Positions 45,386-55,220 are shown, counted from the stretch's first letter. The stretch is 64,000 nt of DNA from Bacteroidota bacterium (GCA_947460175.1 CANHGW010000008.1:20312-84311), one strand, 5' to 3'. The notes: generated from the sequence alone by a model not told the origin. A program made the numbers and translations.

Positions 45386-45470
45386 TTTCAGAGTAAAAGC
45401 CCAACATATTTTTACTATTGAAATGTATGAACTATATTAGCAAATTAAATAAAGGGCACTTTACAATACG

Positions 45471-47498
45471 ATGAAACATTTAAGCATATTATTAGTACTT
45501 ATAGCATATATTTTCATTCCTAACAAGGCAAAATCTCAGTTGATTAACAGCTTAGACACCTTGTGTATCTATAATGAATTACAGTTGTCAACCCCTGTTA
45601 ACAACGCATCTAGCTATTATTGGGGCTTTTGCTCTGCTTACCTCAACAATATCCCAACTGGCAGTAGCATTGCTGCTGGTACAGGTTTAGACGCCCCTTC
45701 TTCATTAGCTATGGGAAAAGATGGCAGTAATTATTTTGTATTTGTGGTGAATACGAATAATCCAAGAGATGTCATACGTTATGAATTTGGCACCAACTTA
45801 TCAAATGCACCTTTAGCAACTAATTTGGGGAATTTTGGCGGATTAATTCCAATCAATAGCAAAGGAATGGAATTAGTCAACACTGGTGGAAATTGGTATG
45901 GATTTTTATTAGGTGGCACCAATGCTGTCAACTCTGATATGATTCGATTTGACTTTGGCAACAGTCTTGCTAATACACCTACAGTTACTGACTTAGGCAA
46001 TATTGGTGGTCTTTTAATTAATCCTCAAGACCTATTTATTTTTTCTGAGGGAGGCAATTGGTACGCATTTACCAACAATGGTTTTACAGGCAACTTAATA
46101 CAGTTAAATTTTGGAGCATTATTAACAAATGTGCCTACTTTAACGAATCTTGGCAACCCAGGTACATTGGCATTCCCAACGGGATTTTGGCCTGTATTTG
46201 ATGGAGCTAATTGGCATTTATTTGTTGTTAATCGTTTATCACAAACATTGAGTCGTCTAGATTTTGGTAATTCGTTATTAAACCCAGCAGTTGAAACAAA
46301 TCTAGGTAACTTTGGTGGTTTGCTAAATGGCCCTCGTGACATTTCAATATTAAAAGACTGTGGAAACTATTACGGTTATATTACTAATGAAGCAACTAAT
46401 ACGATGGTTTTGCTTACGTTTACCAATAATATTACTTCGGTTCCAACTGCTAGCGATTTAACCAATTTTGCTGGCTTTAATGGGCCTCGATATTTAACGC
46501 GCTTCATTCGAGACAAAGACAATGTATTTTCTTTTACTGCCAACAATTTATCTAATTCTATATCACGACTCACATACAGTAGTTGCAATGCTTCATTAAT
46601 TCCAAGTTCAACATTACAAACTCCTCCACCGATTCAATATTCTAATCCAGGCACATATAATGTTTATTTTGTCTCAGATGAAGGATTACCAACAATGCAA
46701 GTAGACTGTAAATTAATCACTGTATTACCAAAACCAGCTATTGAAATTAACAACGACACGTTGATATGTCAAAATGATACCATTTTATTGGTAGCCAATG
46801 GTCCAGGCCTATTTAGTGCAGCTTGGCAAACACCTATTTACAATGCTGTTGCACCTTACGATACCACATCTATACGTGTATATCCTCGTGAAGATTATGA
46901 GTACAATGTGCGTTTAGAATTTCTACCAAATGGCGGTTGTCGATTTGATACTTCTGTGATGGTAAAAGTAAGCCGAGTAGTTGCTGATGCAGGACCCGAT
47001 CGATGGGTCGCAGATGGCGCTACAACTGTACTTGGAGGTCCTAGATTATCAAGAGGGCAAGAATATTCCTATTCTTGGTCTCCTTCCCTTTACTTAACCT
47101 CTCCTAATGTTGCAAATCCTACTTGTGCACCACTTGATGTACAACCTTATTATTTAATTGTTACAAATGATTCAACAGGTTGCTCTTCATTTGACACTAC
47201 TTGGGTTCGCACAGAATGTACTGATATCAATTTGCCAAATGCTTTTAATCCAGTAAGTGATCAACCTGAAAATAGAAATTTTGGATTAATCAATAACAAT
47301 GTAGTTAAACTTGAATATTTTAAAATATTTAATCGTTGGGGACAAGTTGTTTTTGAAACTACAGATCCAATTAAAAAGTGGGATGGCACACAAAATAATA
47401 TTCAACTTCCTCCAGATAACTATGTATGGATTGTAGATGGTTATTGCGATAATGGCAAACGAATTAAAAAACAAGGAACTGTTTTACTTGTAAGATAA
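45471..47498 (+). CDS. T9SS type B (gliding-motility C-terminal domain) protein with six-repeat propeller-like region
   Basis: 675 residues. The signal peptide ends Ala-Lys-Ser-Gln. From about 85 to 365 there are six repeats of about 50 residues, each with Asn-Trp/Tyr-Tyr/His-x-Phe ... Leu/Phe-x-Phe-Gly-Asn-x-Leu ... Asn-Leu-Gly-Asn-Phe-Gly-Gly, consistent with a six-bladed beta-propeller. Ig/PKD-like domains follow (about 390-590; Ala-Asp-Ala-Gly-Pro-Asp-Arg). The C-terminal ~90 residues (Asn-Ala-Phe-Asn-Pro ... Ile-Phe-Asn-Arg-Trp-Gly-Gln-Val-Val-Phe-Glu) form the CHU_C/T9SS type B sorting domain. Surface-exposed or adhesin-like function is inferred. Confidence 0.88.
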   Translation: MKHLSILLVLIAYIFIPNKAKSQLINSLDTLCIYNELQLSTPVNNASSYYWGFCSAYLNNIPTGSSIAAGTGLDAPSSLAMGKDGSNYFVFVVNTNNPRDVIRYEFGTNLSNAPLATNLGNFGGLIPINSKGMELVNTGGNWYGFLLGGTNAVNSDMIRFDFGNSLANTPTVTDLGNIGGLLINPQDLFIFSEGGNWYAFTNNGFTGNLIQLNFGALLTNVPTLTNLGNPGTLAFPTGFWPVFDGANWHLFVVNRLSQTLSRLDFGNSLLNPAVETNLGNFGGLLNGPRDISILKDCGNYYGYITNEATNTMVLLTFTNNITSVPTASDLTNFAGFNGPRYLTRFIRDKDNVFSFTANNLSNSISRLTYSSCNASLIPSSTLQTPPPIQYSNPGTYNVYFVSDEGLPTMQVDCKLITVLPKPAIEINNDTLICQNDTILLVANGPGLFSAAWQTPIYNAVAPYDTTSIRVYPREDYEYNVRLEFLPNGGCRFDTSVMVKVSRVVADAGPDRWVADGATTVLGGPRLSRGQEYSYSWSPSLYLTSPNVANPTCAPLDVQPYYLIVTNDSTGCSSFDTTWVRTECTDINLPNAFNPVSDQPENRNFGLINNNVVKLEYFKIFNRWGQVVFETTDPIKKWDGTQNNIQLPPDNYVWIVDGYCDNGKRIKKQGTVLLVR

Positions 47499-47518
47499 AA
47501 CAAATAGTAATTTTTTAC

Positions 47519-47549
47519 AAAAAAGCATCTTCTTTGAAGATGCTTTTTT
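47519..47549. terminator. Rho-independent terminator after the type B protein
   Basis: A 14-bp stem (47519-47532 with 47536-47549) with a 3-nt TTT loop. Its ends are A run and T run, so it can act on both strands. Confidence 0.85.
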
Positions 47550-47717
47550 ATTAATTGAAACTGGTCGAGAATCAAAATTAAATTTCAACCTTCTTTAGTA
47601 TTATACTTTAACTAAAGTGTCTTATTGCTCTTTCTTTATAAATTCAGAAAATAATTAACACTACAATATAATGAAATAAAATGCGAATCTGATAACCAAA
47701 TAGCCTCCCTTTATTTT

Positions 47718-48596
47718 CTATTCTTTAATTGTTATCCAAGTATTTGAAATTCCAACTGACTTAACTAATTCAAAAAACAATTTTCCATTATCGGGATGTA
47801 ATCTAACACAACCATGAGAAGCCTTTTTGCCTAAGCGAGCAATATTACCGGTTGTAGTGCCGTGAATAGCAACCCCCCCACTTATAAAAACAACATAAGG
47901 CATGTTACCTAAGCCATTGTAATTACCTCCAGGAAATTTTTTAGACGTATATTTTTTAAACATTGGACCTGAAGGTCGAGTGTCAAACGTTGGCGTTTCA
48001 TGTTTTATATCCCCGGTAGACACTTTGAAAGAATCAACTAAAACTCCATCAACATGTAAATATAATTTTTGTTTGCTCTTTATAATTTGAGCCCATACTC
48101 TACATTGATTTTGGCGACAATCACCGGTTGTTTTTTTAGGCTGCAAGGAATCTTGAATTTTAAATTGTTCTAGATTAAATTTCAATGCTTTTATTTCTTG
48201 TTGTTGAATCGTTCGAATATCGTTTGTAAATGTATCTTTCTTCAGCATTGAAGAATCAATCGTTTCATCTGGCAAGAGGGTTGTTTTATCTAACAAGCCT
48301 GAACCTTCTAATCCTAAACGAACAATCTCAAGACTATCTTGTTCAAGCTGAGTTTTCATCGTTGCCAATAAATCACTCAATGAGTCTGTAAATGGATCAA
48401 ACTCATTTTGATCAAATACATTCGAACTATCCGATTTTGAATTTGCTTTGGCTGATTTAATGATGGATGAAATATAGCTATAATTAAATACTTTTTTAAT
48501 TCTAGTTCTCACTTGATTCTCTTCATTGCAAGAAGTATAAAATGAAAGTATAATCACGCTGACCAAAATCAAATAGCATATCTTTTTATTGTGCAT
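47718..48596 (-). CDS. L,D-transpeptidase (YkuD) lipoprotein
   Basis: About 292 residues from ATG 48596; longer starts would overlap the upstream gene. The signal ends Ser-Phe-Tyr-Thr-Ser-Cys, so it is a lipoprotein. A ~140-residue polar region follows, then the YkuD domain with His-Gly-Thr-Thr-Thr-Gly and the catalytic Ser-His261-Gly-Cys263-Val-Arg. It forms 3-3 cross-links in peptidoglycan, or attaches proteins to it. It lies 38 bp downstream of the large BNR-repeat gene on the same strand but has its own -7 box, which ends 6 nt before the start. Confidence 0.9.
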   Translation of the reverse strand: MHNKKICYLILVSVIILSFYTSCNEENQVRTRIKKVFNYSYISSIIKSAKANSKSDSSNVFDQNEFDPFTDSLSDLLATMKTQLEQDSLEIVRLGLEGSGLLDKTTLLPDETIDSSMLKKDTFTNDIRTIQQQEIKALKFNLEQFKIQDSLQPKKTTGDCRQNQCRVWAQIIKSKQKLYLHVDGVLVDSFKVSTGDIKHETPTFDTRPSGPMFKKYTSKKFPGGNYNGLGNMPYVVFISGGVAIHGTTTGNIARLGKKASHGCVRLHPDNGKLFFELVKSVGISNTWITIKE

Positions 48597-48602
48597 AGTA
48601 TG

Positions 48603-48610
48603 CAAAAATA
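48603..48610 (-). promoter_or_regulatory. -7 box TATTTTTG for the L,D-transpeptidase; possible leaderless start
   Basis: Exact TAnnTTTG on the minus strand, ending 6 nt before ATG 48596. Confidence 0.5.
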
Positions 48611-48633
48611 ACAAAGACATTATTGCAACTAAT

Positions 48634-51600
48634 TTATTTCTTTTCAAATTTTATCACTTCTTCTGTTTGAGTATTTTTAATATAATATACCCCTACTTGT
48701 AAATGTGCTACATTCAAAGAGTTTGTACCAGCATTTAAGGTTTTTCGTACGATTATTTTACCTGTTTGATCAGTAATAATGATAGTAGAAATTTTACTGA
48801 CTGCAATTTGAACAATATCAAAAACGGGATTTGGATATACAATCATTCCTGTCATTGATGATTTATTTAATTTTTCGACTACAGAGTAACTTATACGGCC
48901 ATCAATGTCAATCATCTTCAATCGATAATAGAAGTCAGGTGAAAGTGAGAATGGAATGTTAGAATCAGTAAATGAATATGAATTACTAGCTTGATTATTG
49001 GCAACCACTTTACCTATTTCTGAAAACTCAGATCCATTCAATGAACGTTCAATACCATATTGCTTTACATTCTTTTCATTCTCGGTTTTCCAGTTTAAAA
49101 AAGCATCGTTACCCTTCCATGAAGCAGCAAATGAAATCAAATCTAGTGGCAATACACTTGTAATACCAGGGTTACCAACTCCAAAACCCGAAAAGCCAGT
49201 ACTAAATTCTCCAGTGATTGAATAGCCATTTAAATAAGTAACTTTTGATAAATTAGTGGCGTAATCTCTTGCAGTTGCAATTGAAGCAAGGCCAATTGAA
49301 ATTGACATTTTAAACAAATTAGCATCTGTATTCCATGTTCTTCCTTCAGCTTCATATCCATTCTTTTCGGCATTTGTTACATACAAAGTAAACCGATAGG
49401 AACCTGATGGATTATTGGTAGTTGGTGTAACTTTTATTGCCTTGTCAAATACCTTTTTCATTACATCACTTTCACCAGTTAAAAATTGAGCACCATTTCC
49501 AGCTCTATCAATTTCAAGTGTTGTACATCCATAATTATGACTTGATAAATTTTCGATTCGTGCCATTAGATCTCCATCTGAGTTGTAATAATAAGCGTCT
49601 TCATTTGGCCCCAAATAAGCAGTTTTTGTTGATAGTGCATTTTCTATAGATCGAGTACTTTCGCCTGTTACAACTACATTATCAAATCCCATAGATAAAG
49701 AGCCTGTATTATTATCATTTTTCCATCTCCATCCTAATAAAAATGTTGAATTATTCAATGAAGCAGGTAAATTGATTGTAGAGTTTGTGATAGTGGTAGA
49801 ACCCCCAAATTGCGGCGAACCAGGTACTACAACCCATGTAGGGGTTACTGTATTGGTAGATGTCACTAACTCACCCCAGTCATAACCTGCCTCACCATCA
49901 CCTATCCAATCAAATGAAACCTGAAGGTTTGAATAATTGGTTGCATTGACTACTCGTCTTACAATTGCAGTAGAAGTAGCTGCATTATTGTATTCACAAG
50001 TGTTAGTAGCATTATTAAACACTTGCATTGTGAAATTGTTAATAGTAGAACCACAAACAAAATTTTTATTTCCCCATCGATTCGTATTTGATTGAATATA
50101 AGTCCAATTTGCTGGAGGATTTGCACCAGATTCAAAATTTTCAGACCAAATAGTATTTCTGGCCAATAATGGATTGTCAGAATTATCTGAAATTCTATAT
50201 GTACTTGTATTTAAATCCCCTTGAACAGCTGTGCCAGAATTTATAACGAAATTTAATTGAAATGTATCCAAGATTGGTTCATGAGTATTATCATCATAAA
50301 TTCTTACGGTAACTGGAATACTCATGACGCCTGAAGTGAATATACAAGTTGTAGATGGTGATGTAAAATTACCATTTGTTGTAAAATCATAATCTTGTCC
50401 TTGTGTTGCATTACCTGCAGCAATACCCACAGTGGTGTTAATTGGGCCAGAAGGATTATAACTACATTGAAGATTCACAGTATAATCCTTAAATGATCTA
50501 CAACCTATGGTTGTCGTGGGTTGTTCCACCACATTCGTGGTACTCGAACTAAAATAGATTTCAGGTGTATGAGGTAGTACAGCTGTAAATAAGCCTCGCC
50601 CATGAGTAGCGGCTAGTAAAGTATGATCAACGGTTCTATATCTAAGCATTTCGACACGTGTATTTGCTAATCCACTATTTGATTGAGACCAATCTGTAGT
50701 AGCTCCATTTAAGTTGTTGGTACTCCAAACACCTAATTCTGTACCTATAATAGCCATGTCAGAGCTATCAGGATGAAACATTACACAACGAACTGGTATA
50801 TCAGGCATGTTTCCTTCTACTGATGTCCAGTTAGAACCTCCATCAGTTGTTTCCCAAAGACTGTTTTCACCATAATTAGAAATACAGATAATAACATGGT
50901 TGCTATCTCCTTTTTGAATATCAATTCCTGCAAGATAAATTCCTGATGTTGTAGGTAATCCAGTCGATTTATTGGTAATGAGTGGTGTAGCGGAAGCTGC
51001 ATTATTTACTTTTATTAAATTGATAGTTTGTGAAGGATTTGACCTTGAATAACCCATCCACACTGTATTCGGATTATTGGGATCTACTTTCGCAGCGCTC
51101 AACAATCTACTAGCACCAGTTACAGCAGAAACACTTCTTGTACTTCTGTCATTAGTGATTCCAATATTTTCAATCAATTCATAATTACCACCACCAAAGC
51201 ACCCATACATTCTATTGTTGACATTATCAAATTCAGTTGGATTGATAAAACGGCCGGAATTTGAATTCCCTGCCATCGATGTAAAAGAAGCACCCCCATT
51301 TCCACTTGAAAAGTAATTGGCATATACATAAGATGTAACTTGATAAGTAGGATCAACTTGATTTATATGACAAAAAGCACCATCACCACCAGATACAGAA
51401 GTTCCTGCACTAATTCCAGCAGCATTCAAACGATGTGATCCATTATCTTGAGCTCCTGCTATCATATAATTCATCTCAGTAGGGTGTATTGCTCCTGCAT
51501 AATATTGAGTTACATTATATCCTGTATTTTTTGATGTAAATGTAGTTCCACCATCAGTTGAACGAAATATTCCACCATCAGTACCCCACAATACTTCTGT

Positions 51601-52905
51601 AGAACTACCTGGCTTAAATAGAATTTCATGATGGTCGGCATGTACATAAACAGAAGGTGCAGTACAAGATCCAGAACTACCACCTGTCCATGATGTAATT
51701 TGAGTCCAAGTTGCACCTGCATCGGTCGATTTCAATCCATCAACACCACCAATGTATAATGTATTAGGATTTGTAGGATTTACACACGAAATCAAATCGT
51801 ACCAATATTGACTACGAGTAAAATCAGGGTTTGTACTTCCTTGATCACAAAATCCAGCACTAGCACAATTTGTCCAATTGGCCCCGGCATCAACAGATTT
51901 TCGAATTAAGGGAGTTCCGCCTGCTCCATTTGCACAAATTGCATATAATTTATTGGCATCTGATGGTGCACAACATAATTCAATACGTTGATAGCTTCCC
52001 GAAGGCGTAATATTGGTCCAATTACCTATATTTCCTGTATTTGCACCATGAGTAGCAAAGGTTGATTTAAATATAGAACCTGAATTTCCTATTCCGAATC
52101 CAACATATACATCATTGTTTGCCCCCAACTCAATATCACTTGTTGCGTCATTACTTCCTCCACTTACCCCATTTCCCAATACTTTAGTCCAAGTAGAGCC
52201 ATGATTAGTTGATTTCATTAAGCCATTATTACGAGTTGCAGCATATACATTCCCTGCATTATCAACCAACATTTTTTGAGTATAATAAAAATCCGAATTA
52301 TTTGTAGATGCTAATTGTGTCCATGTAGCACCACCATTTGTAGATCGCCAAATACCCAAGCCGCGTAATGCATCACTATTCCCCCAGCCTTCACCTGTGG
52401 CAAAGTACATAGTATCATGATTGACAGGATGCTGAACTATACAGGTTATTGCTATATTATCAAAGAAGTCATTAATTTTCACCCAACTTGGATTCGCTTG
52501 TGAAATATCTGTAGTTTTCCAAATACCTCCTCCTACGCTACCTGCCCAAACAGTTTTGTAAGTAGCATCATTCAAATCGTAAAGCAATGATCGAGTTCGT
52601 CCACCAATATTGTTAGGGCCACGCTCTTCCCAAACTAGATTGGCAATTGAAGTACGTGTCAAAGGTTTTACATGTTGACGAACAGTGCGTGCATAATCCC
52701 AGGCAGCTTTGATTCGCTGATTTTCAACTTGCCCAGTGGCTGGATCCATTGCTTTTTCACGTTCAAATTCTAATAACTCCCTAAGCATTTCCTGCTTTGA
52801 TTCTTTTTCGAATTTCGAAACTGACTTTGTTGGTTTCAACACATTACACGAATAAAAAAACAAACTTGTAACTATAAACCCTTTTAAGAATAGATTTGAT
52901 TTCAT
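48634..52905 (-). CDS. Large BNR-repeat surface protein with T9SS type A sorting domain
   Basis: 1423 residues. The N-terminus reads as a lipoprotein signal (Phe-Phe-Tyr-Ser-Cys-Asn). Residues about 90-740 form a sialidase/sortilin-like propeller with at least six Asp-box repeats (Ser-Thr-Asn/Asp-Gly-Gly-Ala/Thr-Thr-Trp/Phe). A Calx-beta-like domain (about 755-895) and a choice-of-anchor-like region (about 905-1060; Glu-Asn-Phe-Glu-Ser-Gly) follow. The C-terminal ~75 residues (Val-Tyr-Pro-Asn-Pro) are a T9SS sorting domain. It should be secreted and surface-held. No catalytic Asp/Tyr/Glu set of sialidases is evident, so binding or structural function is more likely. TAATTTTA (7 of 8) ends 4 nt before the ATG. 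Confidence 0.88.
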   Translation of the reverse strand: MKSNLFLKGFIVTSLFFYSCNVLKPTKSVSKFEKESKQEMLRELLEFEREKAMDPATGQVENQRIKAAWDYARTVRQHVKPLTRTSIANLVWEERGPNNIGGRTRSLLYDLNDATYKTVWAGSVGGGIWKTTDISQANPSWVKINDFFDNIAITCIVQHPVNHDTMYFATGEGWGNSDALRGLGIWRSTNGGATWTQLASTNNSDFYYTQKMLVDNAGNVYAATRNNGLMKSTNHGSTWTKVLGNGVSGGSNDATSDIELGANNDVYVGFGIGNSGSIFKSTFATHGANTGNIGNWTNITPSGSYQRIELCCAPSDANKLYAICANGAGGTPLIRKSVDAGANWTNCASAGFCDQGSTNPDFTRSQYWYDLISCVNPTNPNTLYIGGVDGLKSTDAGATWTQITSWTGGSSGSCTAPSVYVHADHHEILFKPGSSTEVLWGTDGGIFRSTDGGTTFTSKNTGYNVTQYYAGAIHPTEMNYMIAGAQDNGSHRLNAAGISAGTSVSGGDGAFCHINQVDPTYQVTSYVYANYFSSGNGGASFTSMAGNSNSGRFINPTEFDNVNNRMYGCFGGGNYELIENIGITNDRSTRSVSAVTGASRLLSAAKVDPNNPNTVWMGYSRSNPSQTINLIKVNNAASATPLITNKSTGLPTTSGIYLAGIDIQKGDSNHVIICISNYGENSLWETTDGGSNWTSVEGNMPDIPVRCVMFHPDSSDMAIIGTELGVWSTNNLNGATTDWSQSNSGLANTRVEMLRYRTVDHTLLAATHGRGLFTAVLPHTPEIYFSSSTTNVVEQPTTTIGCRSFKDYTVNLQCSYNPSGPINTTVGIAAGNATQGQDYDFTTNGNFTSPSTTCIFTSGVMSIPVTVRIYDDNTHEPILDTFQLNFVINSGTAVQGDLNTSTYRISDNSDNPLLARNTIWSENFESGANPPANWTYIQSNTNRWGNKNFVCGSTINNFTMQVFNNATNTCEYNNAATSTAIVRRVVNATNYSNLQVSFDWIGDGEAGYDWGELVTSTNTVTPTWVVVPGSPQFGGSTTITNSTINLPASLNNSTFLLGWRWKNDNNTGSLSMGFDNVVVTGESTRSIENALSTKTAYLGPNEDAYYYNSDGDLMARIENLSSHNYGCTTLEIDRAGNGAQFLTGESDVMKKVFDKAIKVTPTTNNPSGSYRFTLYVTNAEKNGYEAEGRTWNTDANLFKMSISIGLASIATARDYATNLSKVTYLNGYSITGEFSTGFSGFGVGNPGITSVLPLDLISFAASWKGNDAFLNWKTENEKNVKQYGIERSLNGSEFSEIGKVVANNQASNSYSFTDSNIPFSLSPDFYYRLKMIDIDGRISYSVVEKLNKSSMTGMIVYPNPVFDIVQIAVSKISTIIITDQTGKIIVRKTLNAGTNSLNVAHLQVGVYYIKNTQTEEVIKFEKK

Positions 52906-52980
52906 GCCATAAAATTACATAAAAGTGTTTAAAAATTTAATCCCCACAAAAAAACAATCAATATTCATACGAAACCCAGA

Positions 52981-53009
52981 TTCAACCTCGATGAAAAATC
53001 GGGGCTGAA
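52981..53009. other. Isolated hairpin in a 267-bp intergenic gap
   Basis: Arms TTCA-CCTCGAT and ATCGGGG-TGAA pair with one 1x1 mismatch around a GAAAA loop, with no T run. The surrounding ~150 bp are less AT-rich than neighbouring gaps. No gene is visible; the function is unknown. Confidence 0.4.
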
Positions 53010-53172
53010 ACGTAGTGGAAGCTGCAAGATAATTGTTTACAAGAACTGACAACATCATCTATTTCGGGATAAACCCAACTAACACGCTAGAATGTTCGTT
53101 CCTCAAATCTTATCGCGTAATTTGGGCTAAAACTTAAATTTTAATCCATTTATATTCAATTACATACTTTGA

Positions 53173-53673
53173 ATGATTTGTTTCAGTACTACAATCGAAA
53201 AATTTGGCAAACAAGGTGAAAAAACTGGTTGGACCTACATAGAAATTCCAGTTGATATGGCCGAACAAATTAACCCTAGTATTCGAGTTTCATATCGAGT
53301 AAAAGGCATTCTTGATAAAATAAAAATTAATCAGGTAACTATATTACCTATGGGAGAAGGTAATTTTATTATGCCTTTAAATGCTGACATTCGTAAAAAA
53401 TTAAAAAAATCAAAAGGTGATACAATTCAAATTCAACTTGAATTGGACAATACTGTCTATGAAATGAACGCTGATTTAATTGCTTGTCTGGAAGATGATG
53501 TTATTGCAAATGAATATTTCAATAGTTTCCCCAAATCACATCAACGGTATTATAGTAAATGGGTCGATTCCGCAAAAACAGATACTACAAAGGCAAAACG
53601 TATCGCTTTGATTCTTCGATCGATGCATTTAAAACAAACATATGCCGAAATGTTACGAAGCAATAAAGAATAG
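53173..53673 (+). CDS. DUF1905 / YdeI-like (OmdA) protein
   Basis: 166 residues. The N-terminal ~90 residues (Lys-Thr-Gly-Trp-Thr-Tyr-Ile-Glu-Ile-Pro ... Met-Pro-Leu-Asn-Ala-Asp-Ile-Arg-Lys) match DUF1905. The C-terminal helical part (Tyr-Phe-Asn-Ser-Phe-Pro-Lys-Ser-His-Gln-Arg-Tyr-Tyr-Ser-Lys-Trp, then Ala-Lys-Arg-Ile) matches the YdeI/bacteriocin-protection family. No signal peptide, so cytoplasmic. Proposed roles in the family concern stress or bacteriocin tolerance; the actual activity is unknown. Confidence 0.88.
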   Translation: MICFSTTIEKFGKQGEKTGWTYIEIPVDMAEQINPSIRVSYRVKGILDKIKINQVTILPMGEGNFIMPLNADIRKKLKKSKGDTIQIQLELDNTVYEMNADLIACLEDDVIANEYFNSFPKSHQRYYSKWVDSAKTDTTKAKRIALILRSMHLKQTYAEMLRSNKE

Positions 53674-53716
53674 TTATTATTTCACTTACTACTTAATTTT
53701 TCATTAAATCTTCTCT

Positions 53717-53724
53717 TATATTTG
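53717..53724 (+). promoter_or_regulatory. -7 box TATATTTG for the DUF2279 gene
   Basis: Exact TAnnTTTG, 11 nt before the TTG start at 53736. Confidence 0.45.
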
Positions 53725-53735
53725 CTATTCATACG

Positions 53736-54683
53736 TTGAAAAAATTTCACCTCATATTACTCTTATTATTATCTTCTGTTACTTGGGCTCAAGAACTTAA
53801 ACGAATCCCTTTTTTGAAAAACGCAGACACCCTTGATAAAAAAAGATTCAAATTAGTTTGTATTGGACAAGGTACTGTATGGGCAGGCAGTTTGCTAGCA
53901 CTCGATCAAGCATGGTATAGTGGATATCCACGAAGTAGTTTTCATTTATTCAATGACAGTGGTGAATGGCAACAAATTGACAAAGTTGGGCATTCCTTTA
54001 GTGCCTATTGGTTGGCACAATCCAGCACTAGCTTATTTCGCTGGTCTGGTGTCAATCGCAAACGAGCAACTATATATGGTGCAGGCATGGGCATTGCTTA
54101 TGAAAGTGTAATAGAAATATTGGATGGATTTAGTTCCGAATGGGGATTTAGTTTGGCTGACATGGGTGCCAATTTGAGTGGTTCGCTTCTTTTTGCTTCG
54201 CAAGACCTAGCATGGCAAGAACAACGTGTTCAATTTAAATTTTCGTCTCATCGTGTAGACTATAACAATGTAGAATTACTTCGAAGAGCAAACAACTTAT
54301 ATGGCACTACTTTTCTTGAACGCACGCTCAAAGATTATAATGGGCAAACCTATTGGCTGAGTGTGAATCCATGGTCTTTTGCAAAAAAAAGTAATTTCCC
54401 GAAGTGGCTAAATATAGCGGTAGGCTATGGCACAGATGGCATGCTAGGTGGCTATACCAATACCTGGAAAGACAAAGAAACAGGGATTCAACACTCACGT
54501 ACAGATGTAAAACGCTTTCGACAATTTTATCTTTCGCCCGATATTGATTTAAGTAAAATTACAATCCGAGGTAAACATCCTAAAGTATTGCGATTACTCA
54601 ACGGATTGAAAATTAAATTTCCTTTGCCTACATTGGAATACAACACAAAGGGTGAGTTTAAACTGCATGCATTTTATTTTTAA
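53736..54683 (+). CDS. DUF2279 family exported protein
   Basis: 315 residues from a TTG start that gives a well-formed signal peptide (Leu-Leu-Leu-Leu-Leu-Ser-Ser-Val-Thr-Trp-Ala-Gln). The body has Ser-Phe-His-Leu-Phe-Asn-Asp-Ser-Gly-Glu-Trp and Asp-Lys-Val-Gly-His-Ser-Phe-Ser-Ala-Tyr, with Gly-rich helices and Asp-Met-Gly-Ala-Asn, which are features of DUF2279. The C-terminal region (Tyr-Gly-Thr-Asp-Gly-Met-Leu-Gly-Gly-Tyr) reads like barrel strands. Probably periplasmic or outer-membrane; function unknown. Confidence 0.82.
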   Translation: MKKFHLILLLLLSSVTWAQELKRIPFLKNADTLDKKRFKLVCIGQGTVWAGSLLALDQAWYSGYPRSSFHLFNDSGEWQQIDKVGHSFSAYWLAQSSTSLFRWSGVNRKRATIYGAGMGIAYESVIEILDGFSSEWGFSLADMGANLSGSLLFASQDLAWQEQRVQFKFSSHRVDYNNVELLRRANNLYGTTFLERTLKDYNGQTYWLSVNPWSFAKKSNFPKWLNIAVGYGTDGMLGGYTNTWKDKETGIQHSRTDVKRFRQFYLSPDIDLSKITIRGKHPKVLRLLNGLKIKFPLPTLEYNTKGEFKLHAFYF

Positions 54684-54757
54684 AATAATGATGCTAAAAT
54701 CTTAATACAATTATCTTCAATTAGAGATAATTACGACCACCATAAATAAAATCGCAA

Positions 54758-55198
54758 TTACTCCTCAATCTTTTGCTTGATATAATCTACAATACTAGCG
54801 TGTTCAATATCTTCCATATCACTCAATTCAATCTCCAGAGCTTTGGTACTTTGTGAAATTTCGATTAATGAAAATATCAAACTGATTGAAAAACTCACCA
54901 ACGAGCTTCCAAAAATAAGATTTGCTATATGTATCTGATCAATGTAAATAAAAAAAGTAGATACAATGCATAACAAAAAACTAATCACACCCATAAATTG
55001 CATACGACGTACCAATACAATTCTATATCTTAAACTTTTAATTTGTGTATGCAATTTGATATTATCAGATTTTTCGTTGTATTGATCATGTAACTTACGT
55101 GCAACACTTGTTAGTCCTAAAAACCGATTTGTATATGCCAACAAAACCAAACTAATAGCTGGAAATAAGATGGCAGGTGTATTGATTGTAATATCCAT
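54758..55198 (-). CDS. DUF2721 family membrane protein
   Basis: 146 residues. An N-terminal segment (Pro-Ala-Ile-Leu-Phe-Pro-Ala-Ile-Ser-Leu-Val-Leu) is followed by a polar helix with Thr-Asn-Arg-Phe and a central Arg/Gln-rich loop, then two membrane helices (about 70-88 and 93-112) and an acidic tail. This order matches DUF2721. Function unknown. The exact -7 box TACTTTTG lies on the minus strand at 55221-55228, 22 nt before the ATG. Confidence 0.8.
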   Translation of the reverse strand: MDITINTPAILFPAISLVLLAYTNRFLGLTSVARKLHDQYNEKSDNIKLHTQIKSLRYRIVLVRRMQFMGVISFLLCIVSTFFIYIDQIHIANLIFGSSLVSFSISLIFSLIEISQSTKALEIELSDMEDIEHASIVDYIKQKIEE

Positions 55199-55220
55199 GT
55201 TTTGAATAATTATACTTTAG

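Noticed and set aside
46025..46342. A 105-codon minus-strand frame within the type B protein gene
   Set aside because: It is a shadow produced by the repetitive propeller repeats on the other strand.
54710..54731. Hairpin between convergent genes as a terminator
   Set aside because: Stem ATTATCT/AGATAAT is AT-rich, short, has an 8-nt loop and lacks a T run.
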